Below, piece after piece: positions 58,089 to 64,000 of a stretch of 64,000 nt of DNA. The stretch spans positions 269,812 through 333,811 of the forward strand of contig NZ_KQ948742.1 in NCBI RefSeq assembly GCF_001514195.1. Reading direction: 5' to 3'. How positions within the stretch are numbered: the stretch's first letter is position 1; each line of letters opens with the position of its first letter. The translations under genes and the position numbers were made by a program. This DNA comes from Streptomyces griseorubiginosus. GTDB lineage: Bacteria; Actinomycetota; Actinomycetes; Streptomycetales; Streptomycetaceae. The notes below the pieces were generated by a model that was not told where the DNA came from, did not search any database, and was given only the letters and a program-made list of their open reading frames with translations.

Positions 58089-59693
58089 TCACGGGCGCCA
58101 GTTCGCCAGGATGCCCTCGTAGATCTCCGCGTCCGTGAGTTCCTTCGGGGTCTCGCCCGCGAGGAAGTGGGACGTGTTGGGGAGCTTCAGCTTGCGGAGG
58201 TAGTCGAAGGCCTTGTTCTCCGGGTCACCGAAGGCGACGAAGGAGAAGAAGACGGCGGGGTGGGTCTTCGCCGCCTCCGTGAGGGCCTGGGTGGCGGGGG
58301 TCTTCGCGTCCGGGGCGCCGTCGGTCTGGAAGACGACCAGGGCGGGGGCGTCGGGGGCGTTCTTGGTGTGCTGTGCGAGGACTTCCTCGACGGCGGCGTG
58401 GTAGCTGGTACGGCCCATGCGGCCGAGGCCCGCGTGCAGGTCGTCGATCTTGTTCTCGTGGTCGGTGAGGGTGAGTTCGCCGGTGCCGTCGAGTTCGGTG
58501 GAGAAGAAGACGACGTGGACCGTGGACTCGGGGTCCAGGTGGGCGGCGAGTGCGAGGGTCTGCTCGCCGAGGGCCTGGGCTGAGCCGTCCTTGTAGTACG
58601 GGCGCATGCTCGCGGAACGGTCCAGGACGAGGTACGTCCTTGCTGTGGTGCCGGTGAGGTCGTGGGCGGAGAGGGTGGTGGCGGCGGTGTCGTAGGCGCT
58701 GCGGAGGGTGGCGGGGACGGTCACCGACACCGACCGGCCTTCGGCCGGGTCGTCGTTCCCACCCGCACCACCCGTACCACTTTCGTCGTCGGCTGCGGGT
58801 GGCCCCTGTGGGGCGTTCTCGCCGTCGGCGGCCGCGGGGGCCTCCGGCTCCGGGGCGGGTTCGGGGGCGAGGGCGGATTCGGGTTCTACGACGGCCTCGG
58901 GCTCGGGGGTCGAGGCTGCTGCCGCCTCGGGCTCTGCGACGGCCTCCGGCTCCGGGGTGGGGGCGGCGTCGGTGGCTGCCGGTTCCGGAGCGGGCTCGGG
59001 CTCGGGGGTCGCGGTGGCTGCCGGCTCGGGCTCTGCGGCCTGTGGCTTCGCTTCCTCCGCTGCCGCGGGGGCGGGCTCCTCGGCAACGGCCTCCTCTGCG
59101 GCCGTGTTCTGAGAAGCAGGCTCCTCCGTCGCCGTCTCGGGCTCCGTCGGCGACTCCGTTTCCGCTACGGGCTCCTCGGCAGCAGCCTTCTCGGAGGCCG
59201 GCTCCTCGATCGCAGACTCCTCATTCACCGGCTGCTCGGTTGCCGGTTCCTCAGCCACCGGCGCCTCAGCGGCCTGCTCCTCAGCCACCGGTTCCTCGGC
59301 CACCGGCGCCTCAGCCACCGGCTCCTCCTCAGCCGTCCGCTCCTCGGCGAACGCCTCGGGCACCCCCGTCGGAGCCTCCGCAGCCGGCGTCTCCGTGACC
59401 GTGGGCTTCGCTGTCGGCTTTTCCTCGGGTGTCGGCTCCGTCGCCCCCGCCGGAGGCGCCTGCTTCGGGACCGTCACGTTGTCGAACGCGGCCGAGACCA
59501 GTTCGTGCTCGGAGTCGGTGTCGGTGGCCGGCGTCTCGGTGCGGGGTTCGGGGACCGTGGCCGTCGCCTCCGCCGGAGGGGCCGGCTTCGGTTCCGTCGC
59601 CTCCTGCGAAGGAACCGCACCCTCTGCCTCGGTGGCAGCGGCCTTGCGTGATCGGCCGCCGAACGCGTTCCGCAGGAGAGTGAGAATGCCCAT
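58089..59693 (-). CDS. VWA (TerF-like) protein with long acidic Ala/Glu/Pro repeat region
   Basis: 534 aa. The N-terminus MGILTLLRNAFGGRSRKAAA is followed by about 280 residues of Glu/Ala/Pro/Thr low complexity with recurring EEPVAE and EPEP units. The C-terminal 200 residues are a von Willebrand A domain with a complete MIDAS: DRSAS in TYLVLDRSASMRPYYKDGSA, Thr in GRTSYHAAVEEVL and Asp in VVFQTDGAPD. The form of the domain (HVVFFSTELDGTGELTLTDH, FFSFVAFGDPENKAFDYLRK) resembles the TerF/tellurium-resistance type, which binds metal and scaffolds stress complexes. No terD genes are adjacent. Start ATG at 59693 with AAGGG upstream; longer frame not supported. Convergent with the two-gene module. 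Confidence 0.82.
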   Translation of the reverse strand: MGILTLLRNAFGGRSRKAAATEAEGAVPSQEATEPKPAPPAEATATVPEPRTETPATDTDSEHELVSAAFDNVTVPKQAPPAGATEPTPEEKPTAKPTVTETPAAEAPTGVPEAFAEERTAEEEPVAEAPVAEEPVAEEQAAEAPVAEEPATEQPVNEESAIEEPASEKAAAEEPVAETESPTEPETATEEPASQNTAAEEAVAEEPAPAAAEEAKPQAAEPEPAATATPEPEPAPEPAATDAAPTPEPEAVAEPEAAAASTPEPEAVVEPESALAPEPAPEPEAPAAADGENAPQGPPAADDESGTGGAGGNDDPAEGRSVSVTVPATLRSAYDTAATTLSAHDLTGTTARTYLVLDRSASMRPYYKDGSAQALGEQTLALAAHLDPESTVHVVFFSTELDGTGELTLTDHENKIDDLHAGLGRMGRTSYHAAVEEVLAQHTKNAPDAPALVVFQTDGAPDAKTPATQALTEAAKTHPAVFFSFVAFGDPENKAFDYLRKLKLPNTSHFLAGETPKELTDAEIYEGILANWRP

Positions 59694-60012
59694 TAGCGCA
59701 ACCCTTCGCATGAGTTGAAGCCCGTCAATCCCTGGCCAGGACGGACACGTAAGGTTAGCGGCCCCGGATGGCGATCTTGGGCAGGGGCGGGTGACGGGAC
59801 CGCTCCCAGTCAAGACCTACTTCCGGACGTAACCCGTGGGCGCCCTCGACTCTTCTCTGTCCACCCTTCCGTCCACCCCTCCTTCCACCCTTCCGTCCAC
59901 CCCTTCGTCCACCCCGGATTCATCCACCGTTCACGGCCCCGCCCCGCTCTCGCACATACGCCCCCCTACCGTCCGTCAAGCGAGATTCAAGGGGAAGCAA
60001 GGGGAGAGCAAA
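59694..60012. repeat. Intergenic region with five 12-bp repeats
   Basis: The gap between the VWA and PhoX-like genes. Positions 59859-59918 hold five 12-bp units of the form (G/T)TCCACCC(T/C)(T/C)CC. No gene or clear terminator is seen. Ribosome site GGGGAGAG precedes the PhoX-like GTG. Confidence 0.7.
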
Positions 60013-62052
60013 GTGCGTGTGCAGCTGCCGTTGATCAACGCCGTCCACGGGCGGTCCGCCCTGACCTGTCGTTTCCGGTGCGGGGACGCCTGTTCCCAGC
60101 CCGCGCCCAACACCTCCGCCAACCCGTACGTCGGTGACGTGATCGCCGCCGCGCTCAGCCGCCGTTCCGTGATGCGGGCCGCCGCCGTCGTGACCGTCGC
60201 GGCCGCCGCCGGTACCGCCGTCTCCGTTCCCGACGCCGAGGCCGCCCCGAGGAAGGGCACGCCCCACGGCAAGGGCGCCCGTGGCCTCCGGTTCGCGCCC
60301 GTCGCGCCCAACACCGCCGACACCGTGACCGTCCCCGCCGGCTACGCCCAGAACGTCGTCGTGCGCTGGGGCGAGCCCATTCTGCGCGGGGCCCCGGCCT
60401 TCGACCCGGAGCGGCAGACCGCCGCCGCCCAGGCCGGCCAGTTCGGGTACAACAACGACTTCCTCGCGCTGCTGCCCCTCCCGGGCGAGCGCGGCCGTCA
60501 GGTGCTCGTCGCCAACCACGAGTACACCGACGAGGTTTTGATGTTCCGCGGCTACGACGCCGCGAACCCCACCCGCGAGCAGGTCGAGATCGCCTGGGCC
60601 GCGCACGGTCTCGGTGTCGTCGTGGTGGAGGAGAACAAGAGGAACGGCGCGCTCACCCTCGTCCCCCGGCACCCCCTCAACCGGCGCGTCACCGCCACCA
60701 CCGAGTTCCGGCTGACCGGGCCCGCCGCCGGGTCCGACCTGCTGAAGACCTCCGCCGACCCGACCGGCCGCAAGGTCCTCGGCACGCTCAACAACTGCTC
60801 CGGCGGGACCACCCCCTGGGGCACCACCCTGCACGGCGAGGAGAACTTCAACCAGTACTTCGCGAACGCCTCCCGGGCCACCGACAAGCGGTACGGGATC
60901 GGGACCGGCGCCAGCGAGCGCAAGTGGGAGCGGTTCGACCGGCGGTTCGACGTCGCCCAGGAGCCCAACGAGCCCCACCGCTTCGGGTACGTCGTCGAGC
61001 TCGACCCGTACGACCCGTCCGCCACGCCCCGCAAGCACACCGCGCTCGGCCGGTTCAAGCACGAGGGGGCGACCGTACGGCTGACGCACGACGGGCGGCC
61101 GGTGGTGTACTCCGGGGACGACGAGCGGTTCGACTACTTCTACAAGTTCGTCGGCAGCAAGCGGATGCGCAAGGGCGGCGGGCGGGCCGTGCGGGAGCAC
61201 AATCTCTCGCTGCTCGACGAGGGCACCCTGTACGTCGCCCGGCTCACCGGTGACTCCCCCGCCCTCGAGATCGACGGGACCGGGAAGCTGCCCGCCGACG
61301 GGGAGTTCGACGGCGGCGGGGAGTGGATCCCGCTGGCCACGGCCACCGCGAAGGGAGCCGTGTCGCACGTCGAGGGCATGACGGCCGACGAGGTGTTCGT
61401 GTTCACGCGGCTCGCCGGGGACAAGGTCGGCGCGACGAAGATGGACCGGCCCGAGGACATCGAGCCCAACCCGCGCACCGGCAAGGTGTACGTCGCCCTG
61501 ACGAACAACACCAATCGCGGGGTCGGCGCGAACGCCCCGGCCGACGAGGCCAACCCCCGCAACGCCAACAAGCACGGGCACGTCCTCGAACTCACCGAGC
61601 GCTGGAACCGGGCCGACAGCACCGAGTTCGGCTGGACGCTGTTCCTCGTCGCCGGGGATCCGGAGGATCCGGCCACCTACTTCGCCGGGTTCCCGAAGGA
61701 CCACGTCAGCCCCATCTCCTGCCCGGACAACGTGGCCTTCGATCCGCACGGCAACCTGTGGATCTCCACCGACGGCAACCAGCTCGGCTCCCACGACGGC
61801 CTGTTCGGGGTCGCGACCCGGGGCGAGCGGCGCGGTGAGCTCAAGCAGTTCCTGACCGTGCCGACCGGTGCCGAGACCTGCGGTCCGCTGGTCCAGGACC
61901 GGCGGGTGCTGGTGGCCGTGCAGCACCCCGGTGAGATCAACGGGGCGACGGTCGAGCAGCCGGCGAGCACCTGGCCCGACGGCCCGGGGAAGATCGTCCG
62001 TCCGGCGGTCGTGGCGGTGTGGCGCAAGGACGGCACCGACATCGGAGTCTGA
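60013..62052 (+). CDS. PhoX-like (DUF839) Tat-exported phosphatase
   Basis: 679 aa. PhoX enzymes are calcium/iron alkaline phosphatases exported by Tat. The N-terminal block CRFRCGDACSQPAPNTSANP is typical of the family before its signal, followed by the Tat signal LSRRSVMRAAAVVTVAAAAG and cleavage near DAEAAP. In the mature protein, NDFLALLPLPGERGRQVLVA, NHEYTDEVLM, NNCSGGTTPWGTTLHGEENF, RFGYVVELDPYDP, KHTALGRFKHEGATV and GDDERFDYFYKFVGS carry the metal-site Glu/Asp residues. The C-terminal part has the DNVAFDPHGNLWISTDGNQL lyase-like strand. Start GTG at 60013 (or 60019). A phosphate-starvation (PhoP) box was not evident. Confidence 0.85.
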   Translation: MRVQLPLINAVHGRSALTCRFRCGDACSQPAPNTSANPYVGDVIAAALSRRSVMRAAAVVTVAAAAGTAVSVPDAEAAPRKGTPHGKGARGLRFAPVAPNTADTVTVPAGYAQNVVVRWGEPILRGAPAFDPERQTAAAQAGQFGYNNDFLALLPLPGERGRQVLVANHEYTDEVLMFRGYDAANPTREQVEIAWAAHGLGVVVVEENKRNGALTLVPRHPLNRRVTATTEFRLTGPAAGSDLLKTSADPTGRKVLGTLNNCSGGTTPWGTTLHGEENFNQYFANASRATDKRYGIGTGASERKWERFDRRFDVAQEPNEPHRFGYVVELDPYDPSATPRKHTALGRFKHEGATVRLTHDGRPVVYSGDDERFDYFYKFVGSKRMRKGGGRAVREHNLSLLDEGTLYVARLTGDSPALEIDGTGKLPADGEFDGGGEWIPLATATAKGAVSHVEGMTADEVFVFTRLAGDKVGATKMDRPEDIEPNPRTGKVYVALTNNTNRGVGANAPADEANPRNANKHGHVLELTERWNRADSTEFGWTLFLVAGDPEDPATYFAGFPKDHVSPISCPDNVAFDPHGNLWISTDGNQLGSHDGLFGVATRGERRGELKQFLTVPTGAETCGPLVQDRRVLVAVQHPGEINGATVEQPASTWPDGPGKIVRPAVVAVWRKDGTDIGV

Positions 62053-62066
62053 GCCGGACAAATGAC

Positions 62067-63023
62067 TCAGGGGGCGGCCGGAACCGTCGGTCGCCTCTCC
62101 CCGCATCCCGCACCGCCCCGTTCCAGCCATTCCCGGTACGCCGGTGCCTGCCGTGCGCTCTCCCAGTACGCCTCCTCCAGCGCGGGACGGACCCCGTCCA
62201 GGTCCGTCTCGGTGCGGGCCGCGAGGAGGAGCCGTACGCCGAGCGGGTCGCCGTGCAGCCGTCGTACCGCCATGTCGGGGCGGGGCACCCGGGTGGGCTG
62301 GCAGACGGTGACGACCTCACCGGTGGCGACCAGGGCGTCGGCCGTGTGGTAATCGCCGTGCAGGACCGCAGGGTTGACGCCCGCCGCGCGGAACATCCGC
62401 TGCACGGCGTCCCATTCGCCGTCGACCGTGGGGTCGATCATCCAGCGGTCCCCGGCCAGGTCGGCGAGGGTGACCACGGGCTTCGTGGCCGCCGGATGGT
62501 CCGCAGGCAAGGACACGAACTGCGGCTCGCGTTCGACCAGGACGCGCAGGCACAGCTCGCGCGGGATGTGCAGCGGGCAGCCCTCCACCTCGTGCACGAA
62601 GGCCACGTCGAGCTGGCCGTCGGCGACCATGCGCAGCAGCGCGTTGGGGGAGACGTTCATGTGGAGGGTGGGGTCCTGGCCGTGGGCGCGCAGCCGGCGC
62701 AGCCAGCCCGACAGGGCCCGGCTCGCGGTGGATCCGACGCGCAGCTGCGGGCCGCCCGTCGCGGCCGCGCGGGCGTCCGCCACCAGGGAGCGCATCTCGG
62801 CCAGCAGGGGACGGGCGCGGCTGAGGACGAGCCGGCCCAGCGGGGTGGGGCGGCAGCCGGATCGGGCGCGGACGAACAGTGCGCCGCCCAGGGCCTGTTC
62901 GATCCGGCGCAGCTGGGTACTCAGCGACGGCTGGGCGACGCCCAGCTGACGGGCGGCCCGGTGCAGGCTGCCGGTGTCGGCTATGGCCACCACCGCGCGG
63001 AGGTGTCTCACCTCGAGGTCCAT
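62067..63023 (-). CDS. snpR: LysR-family regulator, SnpR/MprR-like
   Basis: 318 aa. The winged HTH is at the N-terminus: MDLEVRHLRAVVAIADTGSL, HRAARQLGVAQPSLSTQLRR and ALFVRARSGCRPTPLGRLVL. A periplasmic-binding-like effector domain follows (LRVGSTASRALSGWLRRL, LDVAFVHEVEGCPLHIPREL, EREPQFVSLPADHPAATKPV). It diverges from the snapalysin gene, the same arrangement as the known LysR activators SnpR/MprR of Streptomyces small neutral proteases. The start is the ATG of MDLEV; there is no good ribosome site, and the frame stays open upstream to 63140. The short gap contains a 25-bp LysR-type dyad. Confidence 0.83.
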   Translation of the reverse strand: MDLEVRHLRAVVAIADTGSLHRAARQLGVAQPSLSTQLRRIEQALGGALFVRARSGCRPTPLGRLVLSRARPLLAEMRSLVADARAAATGGPQLRVGSTASRALSGWLRRLRAHGQDPTLHMNVSPNALLRMVADGQLDVAFVHEVEGCPLHIPRELCLRVLVEREPQFVSLPADHPAATKPVVTLADLAGDRWMIDPTVDGEWDAVQRMFRAAGVNPAVLHGDYHTADALVATGEVVTVCQPTRVPRPDMAVRRLHGDPLGVRLLLAARTETDLDGVRPALEEAYWESARQAPAYREWLERGGAGCGERRPTVPAAP

Positions 63024-63074
63024 GCGATCGGAGGGTAAGGCGGGGGCAGGGGTTGCACCAGGGGTGCCGAACTC

Positions 63075-63099
63075 CGGTGATAGGTCCGTACTATCGCCG
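63075..63099. promoter_or_regulatory. LysR-type operator between snpR and snpA
   Basis: CGGTGATAG, seven bases, CTATCGCCG: nine-base arms with one mismatch, containing the GATAG/CTATC core and T-N11-A geometry of LysR sites. The right arm overlaps a -10-like TACTAT about 85 bp upstream of the snpA ATG, so binding could both repress snpR and activate snpA. Confidence 0.65.
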
Positions 63100-63172
63100 G
63101 TTGGCATCATCACAGCCACCGCACAGGCACCGACACTCACATCGACGACTCACCCCCACCAAGGAGTCCTCG

Positions 63173-63856
63173 ATGCGCAAGCACACCCATGCCCTCACGG
63201 CCACGGCGGTCGCCCTCGGTCTGGCAACGGCCGGTCTGGTCACGGCGGTTCCCGCCTCCGCGGCCCCCGCACCGCAGAGCCCCGCCCCGCACGCCGGCTA
63301 CACCGCGACCCCGACGTCGGCCACGACCACGGACACCAGCGAGGCCTTCTTCCAGGCCGTCCTCGCGTCCGTCGCCGAGAAGCGGGCCGCGAACCCGGAC
63401 AGCGCGGCCGCCGTCACCGTGGTCTACGACGCCTCCCGGGCACCCACGTTCAGCGGCCAGATATCCCGCAGCGCCCAGATATGGAACAGCTCGGTGTCGA
63501 ACGTCAGACTCCAGTCGGGGTCCGCGGCGAGCGCCGACTTCTCCTACCGGGAGGGCAACGACTCGCGCGGTTCGTACGCCTCGACGGACGGGCACGGGCG
63601 CGGTTACGTCTTCCTGGACTACCGCCAGAACCAGCAGTACGACTCCACCCGGGTCACCGCCCACGAGACGGGCCATGTGCTCGGGCTGCCGGACCACTAC
63701 TCCGGTCCGTGCAGCGAGCTGATGTCGGGCGGCGGCCCCGGCACGTCCTGCACCAACGCGATCCCGAACTCCGCCGAGCGCAGCCGGGTGAACCAGCTGT
63801 GGGCCAACGGTCTGGCCGCTGCCATGGACAAGGCCCTGCACAAGTCCGACCGCTAG
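63173..63856 (+). CDS. snpA: Snapalysin, small neutral zinc metalloprotease (M7)
   Basis: 227 aa. Signal peptide HTHALTATAVALGLATAGLV with cleavage after VPASA, a propeptide of about 60 residues, and a mature protease of about 135 residues starting near AVTVVYDASRAPTF. The zinc site is the extended HETGHVLGLPDHY motif (HExxHxxGxxD of metzincin-like M7 enzymes). A disulfide is likely between the Cys of GPCSEL and TSCTNA. Secreted caseinase of Streptomyces. AAGGAG precedes the ATG. Controlled by the divergent LysR gene. The terminator downstream is unusual (see 63890). Confidence 0.93.
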   Translation: MRKHTHALTATAVALGLATAGLVTAVPASAAPAPQSPAPHAGYTATPTSATTTDTSEAFFQAVLASVAEKRAANPDSAAAVTVVYDASRAPTFSGQISRSAQIWNSSVSNVRLQSGSAASADFSYREGNDSRGSYASTDGHGRGYVFLDYRQNQQYDSTRVTAHETGHVLGLPDHYSGPCSELMSGGGPGTSCTNAIPNSAERSRVNQLWANGLAAAMDKALHKSDR

Positions 63857-63889
63857 CCACCCCCCGACCACCAGCCGCCACCCCCCACC

Positions 63890-64000
63890 CCGGTGCGGGC
63901 CGCCCACCACGAGAGGGCGGCCCGCACCGGCACGAGAGGGCGGCCCGCACCGGCACGAGAGGGCGGCCCGCACCGGCACGAGAGGGCGGCCCGCACCGGC
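63890..64000 (+). repeat. snpA terminator with its 3' arm amplified as 23-bp repeats
   Basis: CCGGTGCGGGCCGCCC (63890-63905) pairs with GGGCGGCCCGCACCGG (63915-63930), a perfect 16-bp terminator stem. The 23-bp segment carrying the right arm is then repeated exactly: units at 63908, 63931, 63954 and 63977, with the next beginning at the window edge. Each extra arm can pair with the same left arm, so several alternative hairpins are possible. The array continues beyond the window. Confidence 0.9.

Noticed and set aside
63908..64000. CRISPR-like array
   Set aside because: The 23-bp units are directly contiguous with no spacers and derive from the terminator arm.

Overview
This is a 64-kb stretch of high-GC actinobacterial chromosome that looks like core Streptomyces DNA close to the replication origin. 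The evidence is very high GC with strong third-position bias, a typical Streptomyces gene set (bkdR with duplicated bkd operons, Bpa proteasome activator, snapalysin with divergent LysR, PASTA-less PknB-type kinase, SpoIIE-type phosphatase, many Tat/Sec-exported proteins), and two perfect plus one near-perfect copies of the ParB-binding site parS (GTTTCACGTGAAAC), which in Streptomyces cluster around oriC. No rRNA, tRNA, CRISPR array, transposase or integrase was seen.

Layout. 1-8.1 kb: phenylacetate/branched-chain acid catabolism. paaN (cut by the left edge) diverges from a 3-hydroxyacyl-CoA dehydrogenase gene coupled to a TetR gene; bkdR (Lrp/AsnC) diverges from bkdABC (E1alpha, E1beta, E2). 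Both divergent promoters carry the same dyad ACCGAAC(G/A)ATCGGT, so one TetR protein may control both. 8.2-14.8 kb: a MobA-like/DUF6457 protein, MoeA, a two-TM TrkA-type potassium channel with parS at its start, a DrrAB-type ABC exporter and a PIG3-like quinone oxidoreductase. 14.8-19.4 kb: a Pro/Ser-rich membrane protein, bpa, a Ser/Thr kinase and an aminoglycoside-phosphotransferase-fold protein. 19.8-23.5 kb: a second complete E1alpha-E1beta-E2 operon (bkdFGH-like). No E3 gene is present. 23.6-24.4 kb: a lone BRO-N (phage antirepressor-like) gene in a lower-GC island.

24.5-34.8 kb: exported D,D-carboxypeptidase, FadR-type GntR regulator coupled to an MFS permease, mycothiol-dependent-isomerase-fold protein, nitrilase-family amidase, a LURP-one-like protein coupled to a DJ-1/AraC regulator gene that is broken by a 35-bp hairpin element, cupin, a family 2 glycosyltransferase with an adjacent 52-aa protein that looks like a bare class-E sortase signal, a DUF6458 protein and M18 aminopeptidase. 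34.8-35.7 kb is a gene-free tract of degenerate G-rich repeats. 35.7-45.4 kb: FadE5-like acyl-CoA dehydrogenase, exported intradiol dioxygenase, SseB-like protein, beta-propeller/Ig secreted protein, pirin, a membrane-anchored hypothetical and a PAS-GAF-PP2C-HATPase phosphatase.

45.5-64 kb: aspS (parS upstream and inside), a second exported intradiol dioxygenase, two secreted FG-GAP proteins, metG, a two-gene accessory module, a TerF-like VWA protein, a PhoX-like Tat-exported phosphatase and the snpR/snpA-type LysR-protease pair.

The most novel items are: (1) the two-gene module at 55777-58022, in which the C-terminus of the first protein and the N-terminus of the second share a Gly/Asn-rich GVIN..MG.VQ motif, the layout expected of bacterial amyloid-signalling partners; (2) a recurrent pattern of short tandem duplications that copy the last codons and stop codon of genes into the 3' flank (clear at six gene ends), often putting stops in other frames; (3) a snpA terminator whose 3' arm is amplified four times.
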